Source: Pseudomonadota bacterium (GTDB lineage Bacteria; Myxococcota; Myxococcia; Myxococcales; Myxococcaceae). From it: a DNA stretch of 64,000 nt. Positions 29,276-36,980 of this stretch are shown piece by piece (position 1 is the first letter of the stretch; each line of letters starts with the position of its first letter). Where the stretch lies: contig JAFAFL010000095.1 of NCBI GenBank assembly GCA_023423535.1, positions 155,316-219,315 of the forward strand, given 5' to 3'. Under the pieces are notes generated by a model, which was not told the origin of the DNA, searched no databases, and worked only from the letters and a program-made list of their open reading frames with translations. Position numbers and translations under genes: made by a program.

Positions 29276-30400
29276 ATGCCAGGAACCATCGGACTTCCAC
29301 GCATGCACAAGGAGGCGGGGGAGCGCCGCGACTTCCTCCCTCCGCTGATCGCCTTCCTCGACCGCGCCGGCGCCGAGGCGATCGTGCTCGAGGACGGCTA
29401 CGGCTCGGGCATGGGGCTCACCGCGGACGCGTACCTGCGCGCCTCGCCGAAGGTGCGCTTCGGCGACTACGACGAGTGCCTGTCGCAGGACGTGGTGGTG
29501 GTGCTGCGCTGTCCCGCCGAGGACGCGCTGCGGAAGGTGCGGCGCGGTGCGCGCGTGCTCTCCATGTTCCACTACCCCACCCGGCCCGGCCGCGTGCAGC
29601 TCCTGCGCGAGCTCGGGGTGCGCGGGGTGAGCCTCGACTCGCTGACCGACGAGCGGGGAAGCCGGCTGGTGCAGAACCTCGAGGCGGTGGGCTGGAACGG
29701 CGTGCGCTCCGGCATGAGGGCGCTGGCGGCGCAGTACCGGCGCTTCGAGGATCCGGGGCGAAGGCCCATCCGGGTGAAGATCCTCGGCGCGGGCGCGGTG
29801 GGCGGTCACGCGGCGCGCGCTGCCACCCGCTACGGGGATCCGAAGTGGCGCAGCGAGCTGGTTGCGCGCGGCGTGCCCGGCGTGGAGGTCACGGTGGTCG
29901 ACTTCGACTGCACCTTTCGGGAGAACGACGTGCTCGATCTCCTCGAGCGGACCGATCTGCTGGTGGACGCGACCGCGCGGCCGGACCCGTCCCGATACAT
30001 CCTCCCCAACCCCTGGCTCGGCGCGCTTCCCCCTCACGCGGTGATCGTGGACCTCGCGGTGGACCCCTACGACTTCACGCGCGACCCGCCGGCGGTGAAG
30101 GGGATCGAAGGCGTCCCCGAAGGCAACCTCGATCAGTACCTCTACCGGCCCGACGACCCGGTGTACGAGCGGATGGATCCGCGCATCGACACGACGAACC
30201 GGCGCACCGCGCTGTCCTGCTACTCGTGGCCTGGCGTGTATCCGCGCGAATGCATGGAGGTGTACGGCGCGCAGCTGGAGCCCGTCCTCCAGGTGGTGCT
30301 CGAATCGCCGGACCTCGACGCGCTGGATCCGATCCGTGGCCGCCCATTCGAGCGCGTGGTCGCGAGGGCGGACGTGATGCGCTGGATGCCGGCGCACTGA
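29276..30400 (+). CDS. AlaDh/PNT-type NAD(P)-dependent dehydrogenase, copy 1
   Basis: 374 residues. Begins IGLPRMHKEAGERRDFLP, equivalent to the substrate-binding KE...RR..LP start of alanine dehydrogenase and transhydrogenase alpha chains; the Rossmann glycine motif is GAGAVGGHAARAA (about 170). C-terminal half contains PxWLGALPPHAVIVDLAVDPYDF and CYSWPGVYPRECMEVYG. Clearly paralogous to the next gene. Reaction unproven: alanine dehydrogenase or an N-(carboxyalkyl) amino acid dehydrogenase are options. GGAAG abuts the ATG, too close for a normal Shine-Dalgarno; TAGCCT at 29261-29266 suggests a leaderless start. Confidence 0.8.
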   Translation: MPGTIGLPRMHKEAGERRDFLPPLIAFLDRAGAEAIVLEDGYGSGMGLTADAYLRASPKVRFGDYDECLSQDVVVVLRCPAEDALRKVRRGARVLSMFHYPTRPGRVQLLRELGVRGVSLDSLTDERGSRLVQNLEAVGWNGVRSGMRALAAQYRRFEDPGRRPIRVKILGAGAVGGHAARAATRYGDPKWRSELVARGVPGVEVTVVDFDCTFRENDVLDLLERTDLLVDATARPDPSRYILPNPWLGALPPHAVIVDLAVDPYDFTRDPPAVKGIEGVPEGNLDQYLYRPDDPVYERMDPRIDTTNRRTALSCYSWPGVYPRECMEVYGAQLEPVLQVVLESPDLDALDPIRGRPFERVVARADVMRWMPAH

Positions 30401-30500
30401 GCGGGCGGGTCCTCACCGAAGCGCGCGCGCCCCGAGGGCAGCCGGGCAGGCGCGACGCGGCGATCGTATGTGTTCAAACGGTGTCGGGTAACGTAGGGAA

Positions 30501-30533
30501 GGGCAGCTGTCGCTTTCGACAAAGGAGCTGCCC
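30501..30533 (+). promoter_or_regulatory. Leader hairpin abutting the start codon
   Basis: GGGCAGCT (30501-30508) pairs with AGCTGCCC (30526-30533), and inside it GTCG (30509-30512) pairs with CGAC (30517-30520) over a CTTT loop. The five unpaired bases AAAGG plus the first two of the right arm form the AAAGGAG ribosome-binding site, and the ATG at 30534 follows the stem directly. A folded leader would block initiation. Confidence 0.6.
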
Positions 30534-31709
30534 ATGCACGGACTCACCCTCGGACTGCCCCGGATGCACAAGGAGAAGGGGGAGCGGCGCGACTTCCTTC
30601 CGGAGCTGGTGCGGCAGGTCACGCAGCAGGGCGTGGACGTGTACGTCGAGTCCGGGATCGGCTCGGGGATGGGCTACAGCGACGCGGACTACGCGCGCAT
30701 CTCGCCGAAGGTGCACGTGGTGGGGCACGAGGAGGCCTTCCGCCAGCGCGTCGTGCTCGTGCTGCGCTGTCCCGAGCTGCCGGAGCTGGAGAAGCTCGCC
30801 GCCGGCGCCACGCTGATCTCGATGATCCACTTCCCCACCCGGCCCAACCGCATCGAGCGGCTGCGCGAGCTGGGGCTGGAGGCGATCTCGCTCGACTCCA
30901 TCGCCGACGACGACGGCAAGCGGCTGGTGGAGAACATGCGCGCGGTGGCGTGGAACGGGGTCGAGACCGCGTTCGACGCGCTGGAGGACACCTACCCGCA
31001 GCTCCTCGACGAGAGCCGCGCGCCGATCCGCGTGACGGTGATGGGCAGCGGCCTCGTGGGCAAACACGCGGTGGAGGCGGCCACCAAGTACGGCAACCCG
31101 GACCGCGCGAAGCGACTCGATGCACGCGGGCTGGCGGGCGTGGAGGTCACGCTGCTCGGGCGCAACCTCACCGGGCGGTGGCGCTACATGCGCGACCGGT
31201 TCCTCCAGACGGACGTGCTGGTGGACGCGACCCAGCGCAGCGTCCCCTCGGAGCCGCTCATCCCCAACGAGTGGCTGGGCTGGCTGCCGCAGCACGCGGT
31301 GGTGTGCGACCTGGTGGTGGATCCGTACATCCTCGACGCGGACCCGCGCACGGTGCGGAGCCTCGAGGGCATCCCTCGCGGGAACCTCGATCAGTACGTG
31401 TTCGCGCCCTCGGATCCGGCCTGGGACGAGACGGTGCCGAAGGAGATCCCCAGCGCGAACCGGCGCACCACCGTGAGCTGCTACTCGTGGCCCGGCGTGC
31501 ACCCCGAGGAGTGCATGCGGCTCTATGGACGCCAGCTCGCGCCGATGCTGGAGACGCTGTTCGCGCGCGGCGGCGTGGAGGGGCTCCGCGCCCGCGGCGA
31601 CTTCCACGAACGCGCCCTCATCCGCGCCAGCCTCCGCGCGTGGGCCGCCGTGCCGAAGGCCGTGCGCAGCGAGGCCGCGGAGCAGCGGGTGGGCGCGGAC
31701 AGGGGCTGA
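30534..31709 (+). CDS. AlaDh/PNT-type NAD(P)-dependent dehydrogenase, copy 2
   Basis: 391 residues. Begins LTLGLPRMHKEKGERRDFLP; glycine motif GSGLVGKHAVEAATKYG near 165; then QTDVLVDATQRSVPSEPLIP, LPQHAVVCDLVVDPY, GNLDQYVF and CYSWPGVHPEECMRLYG. Almost every block is shared with copy 1, so the two arose by tandem duplication. It carries a C-terminal extension of about 25 charged residues. Same open question about substrate. Expressed from its own leader with a strong hairpin over the start. Confidence 0.82.
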   Translation: MHGLTLGLPRMHKEKGERRDFLPELVRQVTQQGVDVYVESGIGSGMGYSDADYARISPKVHVVGHEEAFRQRVVLVLRCPELPELEKLAAGATLISMIHFPTRPNRIERLRELGLEAISLDSIADDDGKRLVENMRAVAWNGVETAFDALEDTYPQLLDESRAPIRVTVMGSGLVGKHAVEAATKYGNPDRAKRLDARGLAGVEVTLLGRNLTGRWRYMRDRFLQTDVLVDATQRSVPSEPLIPNEWLGWLPQHAVVCDLVVDPYILDADPRTVRSLEGIPRGNLDQYVFAPSDPAWDETVPKEIPSANRRTTVSCYSWPGVHPEECMRLYGRQLAPMLETLFARGGVEGLRARGDFHERALIRASLRAWAAVPKAVRSEAAEQRVGADRG

Positions 31710-31722
31710 GCCGCGTGCAGCG

Positions 31723-32913
31723 CTATTCGGCCGCGGAAGCCGCCTCGAGCCCCTCGCGGTAGAGCGCGGCGTACTCGGCGGCCATCCCCTCCACCGAGTG
31801 CGCGCGCACGTGACGCCTCGCGGCCTCTCCCATCCGGTGCCGCAGCGGAGCAGACGAGGCGAGCACCCTCAGCGCCTCCGCCACCGGCTTCGCGTCACCG
31901 GGCGGCACGAGCAGGGCGGTCTCGCCGTCGCGGTGGATCTCCGCCACCGCCTCGAGCTTCGGCGCCACCGAGGGAAGCCCCGCAGCCATCGCCTCGAGCA
32001 TCGCCAGCGACCGTCCCTCCCGTCGCGACGGCTGCGCATAGAGGTCCAGCGCGGGGAGCAGGCCTGCGCCGTCCGGCACCTCGCCGGTGAAGTGGATGCG
32101 CCGCCCGAGCCACGCGCCCGCGCGGCGCTGCAGGTGGCCCGCGAGTCCTCCCTCGCCGATGAGCACGAGGTTCGGTCCGAGCCCGTCGTCGCCGACGAGC
32201 CTCTTCCCCAGCGGCGTGCGGAACGCCTGCAGGAACGCCTCGACGAGCACGTCCGTGCCCTTCTCCTCCTCCAGCCGCCCGAGGTACCCGATCCAGATCC
32301 CCATCGGCAGCGGCCCGCGCACTTCCAGCGCCCGCGCGAGCCTCTCCCTTGCCGCGCTCCGCGCGCGGTCGCCCTCGCTCCCCTCGAGCAGCGGCAGCGG
32401 CACGCCGTTGCCGATCACCCGCAGCGGCACCCCGCGCGGAAGCCAGGAGGCGGTGACCGACCGCACCGCCTCGCCGCACGCCACCACCGCCCCGGTTCCC
32501 TCCGCACAGGCCATGGCCGCGTAGCGGAGCGCGCGCTCGGGCACCCTCGTCTCGTGCAGCGTGACCACCACACGGGGCGCCGGCCTCCCCGGCAGCGGGA
32601 CACCTCGCGCGACGGTGGCGTTGACCCACGCCGCGAGGTCGTGCGCGTGGAGGACGTCCGGTCGGACCGCGGCGATCGCGCGACCGAGCCGGCGCAGGAG
32701 CCTCGGGCTGAGGCCCCGGGCCTCGTCGAGCGCGATCACGTCCACGCCCATCTTCCGCAGCGGCGCCTCCAGCGCGCCGCCGCCGAGAAAGGTGATGACC
32801 ACCGGCTCCACGTCGAACGCGGAACCTGCCGCGCACAGGCGCATCACCAGCTGCTCGAGCCCGCCCATCGCCAGGGTCTGGATGACGTGCGCCACCCGGA
32901 TGCGTCTGCCCAT
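31723..32913 (-). CDS. Glycosyltransferase family 4 protein
   Basis: 396 residues from the ATG at 32913 (GGAGAGACC upstream). GT-B fold: N-terminal VAHVIQTLAMGGLEQLVMRL, the donor-domain start IGYLGRLEEEKGTDVLVEAF and the EX7E-like region REGRSLAMLEAMAAGLPSVAP. Transfers a sugar from a nucleotide donor, probably for exopolysaccharide or LPS; acceptor unknown. No other polysaccharide genes flank it. Converges with copy 2 of the AlaDh-type gene (13 bases between stops). Confidence 0.9.
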   Translation of the reverse strand: MGRRIRVAHVIQTLAMGGLEQLVMRLCAAGSAFDVEPVVITFLGGGALEAPLRKMGVDVIALDEARGLSPRLLRRLGRAIAAVRPDVLHAHDLAAWVNATVARGVPLPGRPAPRVVVTLHETRVPERALRYAAMACAEGTGAVVACGEAVRSVTASWLPRGVPLRVIGNGVPLPLLEGSEGDRARSAARERLARALEVRGPLPMGIWIGYLGRLEEEKGTDVLVEAFLQAFRTPLGKRLVGDDGLGPNLVLIGEGGLAGHLQRRAGAWLGRRIHFTGEVPDGAGLLPALDLYAQPSRREGRSLAMLEAMAAGLPSVAPKLEAVAEIHRDGETALLVPPGDAKPVAEALRVLASSAPLRHRMGEAARRHVRAHSVEGMAAEYAALYREGLEAASAAE

Positions 32914-33043
32914 GGTCTCTCCTCCAGCCGGCGCCAGGCCGCACGGGACACTGCTTCGGAGAGGGCGACGCGCCAATGGGGACTGCCCTCGGGCCCGCGT
33001 ACAGGGTGTGCCGCGTAGGACGTGACGGGGCGTCGAGCGGGGC

Positions 33044-33084
33044 GAAAAGGAATGGCCGGCGCGAGCCCCTGCCCACGCCGGCCA
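33044..33084 (-). terminator. Intrinsic terminator after the GlsB/YeaQ gene
   Basis: On the minus strand TGGCCGGCG pairs perfectly with CGCCGGCCA (plus-strand arms 33053-33061 and 33076-33084) and is followed by TTCCTTTTC. It lies about 50 bases past the stop of the 91-residue membrane protein gene. Confidence 0.6.
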
Positions 33085-33135
33085 CCGGATTTTCTCTACG
33101 TCACCGCGCCCACGTCTCGTTCGTGTGCGCGGCCG

Positions 33136-33411
33136 CTAGACCGTGGCGCGACGACCCCGGCGTCCTGTGGCGAGGCTGTAGAGGAACAGGACCGCGAATG
33201 CGCCCAACACGGACAGGATCAACCCTGCGGGCTGCAGCATGCCGCCCTCGCCGCCGCGGTTGAACGCGGAGCCGATGAGCCCGCCGACCAGCGAGCCGAT
33301 CATGCCGAGGATCGTCGTGGCCACGAGACCCATGGACTGCTTGCCCGGCATGATCGCGCGAGCGATCAGACCCGCCACCAGACCGATGATGATGAAAGCG
33401 ATGATTCCCAC
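33136..33411 (-). CDS. GlsB/YeaQ/YmgE family stress-response membrane protein
   Basis: 91 residues from a GTG at 33411 with GGGAGG upstream. Three hydrophobic segments with the family signature GLVAGLIARAIMPGKQSMG, LGMIGSLVGGLIG and a final LSVLGAFAVLFLYSL. A small inner-membrane protein, often stress-inducible; biochemical role unknown. Monocistronic: a terminator follows and the next gene on this strand starts 222 bases downstream. Confidence 0.9.
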   Translation of the reverse strand: MGIIAFIIIGLVAGLIARAIMPGKQSMGLVATTILGMIGSLVGGLIGSAFNRGGEGGMLQPAGLILSVLGAFAVLFLYSLATGRRGRRATV

Positions 33412-33540
33412 GTCAGCCTCCCTCTGTGCTCAGGGGAAAGAAGCTTCCCGGAGACAAACCTGAGGCGGGTCCTTCCGCGGGGCACCTCTGGCCTGATCGC
33501 CCGGCTGCTCACCGGGCGCAGACCGTCGGATCAGACGGGG

Positions 33541-34125
33541 CTACTTGAGCTTCTGCTTCTCCAGCTCCTTCGCCTTGCCGCGCATCTTCTCCAGCAGGTG
33601 CGGCATCCCGCCCTCCTTCATCAAAGGCTTCACCTGCTCGTCGCGGATGCCGCCCAGCATCGAGTCGCCGAGCACGCTCACGTCCACGACCTTCCAGGCC
33701 GAGCCCTCCTTGAGGAGGCTGTAGCGGACCTTGAGCTCCTGCTTCTTCACCGGGTGCTCGATCACCAGCGTGGAGGAGACGGTGGCCTTGTCGCCCTCGA
33801 TCTTCGCCGGCTCGTAGTTCACCGCGCCGAGGTACTTGAAGTTCTCGCGGATCTTCGGGAACGCGATCTTCCCGAAGAGGGTGTGGAAGAGGCCGATGAA
33901 CTCCTTGCGCTGCTCGGGCGTGGCCTTCTCCCAGTCGTCGCCGAGCAGCACCCGGCCCTGCGCGTCGCCGGCAAACTGCTTCAGCGCCGCGGTGTCCTTC
34001 TCGAAGCGGATGGAGCTCACCACCACCTTCAGCGGCCTGGTGAGGTCTTCGGTCTGGGCAGCGGCGGGGAGCGCGGCGGCCAGCCCCACGGCGAGGGCAA
34101 GCGAACGAACGAACGAGCGGTGCAT
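33541..34125 (-). CDS. MlaC-like phospholipid-binding periplasmic protein
   Basis: 194 residues from the ATG at 34125 (GGAGTCCATTCG upstream). Cleavable signal ending AAAQ (about 24). The mature protein matches the MlaC/Ttg2D family (PF05494): LLGDDWEKATPEQRKEFIGLF, FGKIAFPKIRENFKYLGAV, YSLLKEGSAWKVVDVSVLGDSML and a charged C-terminal helix. Family members shuttle phospholipids between outer and inner membranes with MlaFEDB; no other mla genes are in the window. Divergent from metK. Confidence 0.88.
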   Translation of the reverse strand: MHRSFVRSLALAVGLAAALPAAAQTEDLTRPLKVVVSSIRFEKDTAALKQFAGDAQGRVLLGDDWEKATPEQRKEFIGLFHTLFGKIAFPKIRENFKYLGAVNYEPAKIEGDKATVSSTLVIEHPVKKQELKVRYSLLKEGSAWKVVDVSVLGDSMLGGIRDEQVKPLMKEGGMPHLLEKMRGKAKELEKQKLK

Positions 34126-34216
34126 CGAATGGACTCCAGTCAAAGGGAGGGGTGCATCTAGCCCCGCAGGACGCCTCCGCGGCACCCAAATTCAGCGCCA
34201 CAGTTGGCCGCCTGCA

Positions 34217-34237
34217 CGCCCCTCCACCAGAGGGGCG
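34217..34237. promoter_or_regulatory. 8-bp GC stem-loop between mlaC-like gene and metK
   Basis: CGCCCCTC (34217-34224) pairs with GAGGGGCG (34230-34237) over CACCA. It lies upstream of the predicted metK promoter, so it is not in the metK mRNA if that promoter is right. No T-run. Meaning unclear. Confidence 0.4.
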
Positions 34238-34250
34238 GAAGCGGAATCGG

Positions 34251-34297
34251 CGTATGTTCATACGTCGTTTGACTAGGACCGGGGCCGCCGTTACGGT
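34251..34297 (+). promoter_or_regulatory. metK promoter with adjacent palindrome
   Basis: TTGACT (34269-34274), a 17-base spacer, then TACGGT (34292-34297) fits a sigma-70 type promoter with a near-perfect -35 box; transcription would begin about 30 bases before the metK ATG. Just upstream, CGTATG-TT-CATACG (34251-34264) is a perfect palindrome placed where an activator or repressor would bind. Confidence 0.6.
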
Positions 34298-34330
34298 GCG
34301 CGGCCTTCAACTTCAAGGACGAGAACGACG

Positions 34331-35500
34331 ATGCCAAAGGACTACCTGTTCACCTCCGAGTCGGTGACCGAGGGCCATCCGGACAAGATGGCCGACCAGG
34401 TCAGTGACGGCGTGCTCGACGCGATCATCCGGCAGGACAAGAACGCGCGCGTGGCGGTGGAGACGCTGCTGAAGACGGGGTTCTGCGTCGTCGCCGGTGA
34501 GGTCTCCACGAACTGCTACGTGGACATCCCGAAGATCGTCCGCGAGACGATCTGCCGCATTGGCTACACGTCCTCGGACATGGGCTTCGACGGCAACACC
34601 TGCGGCGTGATGGTGGCCATCGAGGGGCAGTCGCAGGACATCGCCCGCGGCGTGGACAACGACAAGGACCTCGGCGCCGGCGACCAGGGGATGATGTTCG
34701 GCTACGCGTGCGACGAGACGCCGGAGCTGATGCCCGCGCCCATCCAGTACGCGCACGCGCTGACCCGCACGCTGGCGGAGGTTCGCCGCAACAAGCACAC
34801 CTGGCTGCGTCCGGACGGCAAGAGCCAGGTCACGGTGGAGTACCGCGACGGCAAGCCTTTCCGGATCGACGCGGTGGTGCTCTCCACCCAGCACGCGGAC
34901 ACGGTGACCAACGAGCAGATCCACGAGGCCGTGCTGACGGACGTCATCCGCGCCGCGCTGCCCGCGCACCTGCTCGACGTGGGGCAGCCCACGAAGTTCC
35001 ACATCAACCCCACCGGGCGCTTCGTCGTCGGCGGGCCGATGGGTGACTCCGGCCTCACCGGCCGCAAGATCATCGTGGACACCTACGGCGGCATGGGCCG
35101 TCACGGCGGCGGCGCGTTCAGCGGCAAGGACCCGTCGAAGGTGGACCGCTCGGCCGCGTACATGGGCCGCTACATCGCGAAGAACGTCGTCGCGGCGGGG
35201 CTCGCCTCGCGCTGCGAGATCCAGGTCTCCTACGCCATCGGCGTGGCGGAGCCGGTGTCGGTGATGGTGGAGACGTTCGGGACGGCGAAGGTGCCGGAGG
35301 AGCGGATCGGCCAGGCGGTGCGCGCGGTGTTCGGCCTGCGCCCGCGCGAGATCATCAAGACGCTCGACCTGTTGCGGCCCATCTACGGGCAGACCGCGGC
35401 GTACGGTCACTTCGGACGCGAGACCGCGGACTTCTACTGGGAGCGCAAGGACAAGGCGGAGGAGCTGCGGCGCGAGGCCGGGCTCAAGCTCAGCGCCTAG
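34331..35500 (+). CDS. metK: S-adenosylmethionine synthetase
   Basis: 389 residues, standard length. Signatures: SESVTEGHPDKMADQVSD at the N-terminus, GAGDQGMMFGYACDET (the GAGDQG hexapeptide), GGPMGDSGLTGRKIIVDTYG and GGGAFSGKDPSKVDRS. Makes SAM from methionine and ATP. AAGGA lies upstream of the ATG. Followed 48 bases later by ahcY, so SAM production and S-adenosylhomocysteine removal are co-transcribed. Confidence 0.98.
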   Translation: MPKDYLFTSESVTEGHPDKMADQVSDGVLDAIIRQDKNARVAVETLLKTGFCVVAGEVSTNCYVDIPKIVRETICRIGYTSSDMGFDGNTCGVMVAIEGQSQDIARGVDNDKDLGAGDQGMMFGYACDETPELMPAPIQYAHALTRTLAEVRRNKHTWLRPDGKSQVTVEYRDGKPFRIDAVVLSTQHADTVTNEQIHEAVLTDVIRAALPAHLLDVGQPTKFHINPTGRFVVGGPMGDSGLTGRKIIVDTYGGMGRHGGGAFSGKDPSKVDRSAAYMGRYIAKNVVAAGLASRCEIQVSYAIGVAEPVSVMVETFGTAKVPEERIGQAVRAVFGLRPREIIKTLDLLRPIYGQTAAYGHFGRETADFYWERKDKAEELRREAGLKLSA

Positions 35501-35548
35501 TTCCCGCTTCCCCCAACAACCTTTCGAGATTCACTGGAGATTCAGACG

Positions 35549-36910
35549 ATGAGCATGCAGGCGAAGACGGGCACCGGCGGCGCGCCGGCGGTGGGCGGGA
35601 CGGCGGCGAAGTACAAGGTCGCGGACATCAACCTCGCGGCGTGGGGCCGCAAGGAGATCACCATCGCCGAGAGCGAGATGCCGGGCCTGATGGCGCTGCG
35701 CAAGGAGTACGGCGCGCAGAAGCCGCTGAAGGGCGCGCGCATCGCGGGCTGCCTGCACATGACGGTGCAGACGGCGGTGCTGATCGAGACGCTGACGGCG
35801 CTCGGCGCGGAGGTCACCTGGACCTCGTGCAACATCTACTCGACGCAGGACCACGCGGCGGCGGCGATCGCGGCGACCGGCGTGCCCGTGTACGCGTGGA
35901 AGGGCGAGACCGAGGCCGAGTACGAGTGGTGCCTCGAGCAGCAGATCCACGCGTTCGAGGGCGGCAAGGGCCCGAACATGATCCTGGATGACGGTGGCGA
36001 CCTGACCATCCACATCCACAAGCACCACCCGGAGCTCTTCGAAGGCGCGGATCCCATCCGGGGCCTGTCGGAGGAGACGACCACCGGCGTGCACCGGCTC
36101 TACGAGATGCACAAGCGCGGCGAGCTGAAGGTCCCCGCGATGAACGTCAACGACTCGGTGACGAAGTCGAAGTTCGACAACCTCTACGGCTGCCGCGAGT
36201 CGCTCGGTGACGGGCTCAAGCGCGCCACCGGCGTGATGTTCGCGGGCAAGCTCGCGGTCGTCGCGGGCTACGGCGACGTGGGCAAGGGCTGCGCGCAGTC
36301 GCTGCGTGGTCTGGGCGCGCGCGTGGTGGTGACGGAGATCGATCCCATCAACGCGCTGCAGGCGGCGATGGAGGGCTACCAGGTCTCCACCATGGAGGAG
36401 ATGGCGCCCCAGGCGGACATCTTCGTGACCGCCACCGGCTGCAACAGCGTCATCCGCGGCGAGCACATGGCGGTGATGAAGGACCAGGCGATCATCTGCA
36501 ACATCGGCCACTTCGACACCGAGATCGACGTGAAGTGGCTGGAGACGCAGCCCGGCATCCGCGAGGAGAACGTCAAGCCGCAGGTCGACCAGTTCATCTT
36601 CCCGGACGGCAAGCGGGTCACGCTGCTCGCGCGCGGCCGCCTGGTGAACCTCGGCTGCGCGAACGGCCACCCGTCGTTCGTGATGTCCACCTCCTTCTCC
36701 AACCAGACGATCGCGCAGATCGCGCTGTGGACGGAGCAGGGCAAGTACCCGGTGGGCGTGCACGTGCTGCCGAAGAAGCTCGACGAGAAGGTCGCCGCGC
36801 TGCACCTCGAGAAGCTCGGCGTGAAGCTGACGAAGCTCACCGAGGCCCAGGCCGCGTACCTCGGCATCCCGCAGGAAGGCCCGTTCAAGCCGGAGCACTA
36901 CCGGTACTAG
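35549..36910 (+). CDS. ahcY: Adenosylhomocysteinase
   Basis: 453 residues. AdoHcy hydrolase marks: KGARIAGCLHMTVQTAVLIE, SCNIYSTQDHAAAA, NVNDSVTKSKFDNLYGCRES, the NAD-binding GYGDVGKGCAQ and the C-terminal PFKPEHYRY. Splits S-adenosylhomocysteine to adenosine and homocysteine with bound NAD. The first about 20 residues (Gly/Ala/Thr-rich) extend beyond the family core. Ribosome-binding site TGGAGAT. Second gene of the metK operon; the methionine-forming step is not in the window. Confidence 0.98.
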   Translation: MSMQAKTGTGGAPAVGGTAAKYKVADINLAAWGRKEITIAESEMPGLMALRKEYGAQKPLKGARIAGCLHMTVQTAVLIETLTALGAEVTWTSCNIYSTQDHAAAAIAATGVPVYAWKGETEAEYEWCLEQQIHAFEGGKGPNMILDDGGDLTIHIHKHHPELFEGADPIRGLSEETTTGVHRLYEMHKRGELKVPAMNVNDSVTKSKFDNLYGCRESLGDGLKRATGVMFAGKLAVVAGYGDVGKGCAQSLRGLGARVVVTEIDPINALQAAMEGYQVSTMEEMAPQADIFVTATGCNSVIRGEHMAVMKDQAIICNIGHFDTEIDVKWLETQPGIREENVKPQVDQFIFPDGKRVTLLARGRLVNLGCANGHPSFVMSTSFSNQTIAQIALWTEQGKYPVGVHVLPKKLDEKVAALHLEKLGVKLTKLTEAQAAYLGIPQEGPFKPEHYRY

Positions 36911-36924
36911 CAGGCCCTTTCAGC

Positions 36925-36980
36925 TGAACGTCACGACGCCGCGGTGGTCCCTCTGGATCGCCGCGGCGTTCGCGCGTTCA
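36925..36980. terminator. Bidirectional terminator-like hairpin between convergent genes
   Basis: ACGCCGCGG (36936-36944) pairs with CCGCGGCGT (36961-36969), and an outer stem TGAACG (36925-36930) pairs with CGTTCA (36975-36980) across a symmetric 5-base internal loop. It lies between the ahcY stop and the stop of the convergent gene at 36978. No T-run, as is common at this GC content. Confidence 0.5.

Noticed and set aside
32914..33135. Plus-strand gene in the gap between the glycosyltransferase and GlsB genes
   Set aside because: No start signal; the region contains a terminator for the minus-strand gene and otherwise nothing recognisable.
34126..34330. SAM or SAH riboswitch before metK-ahcY
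   Set aside because: None of the conserved core sequences or pairing patterns I know could be found, and the likely promoter leaves a leader of only about 30 bases.
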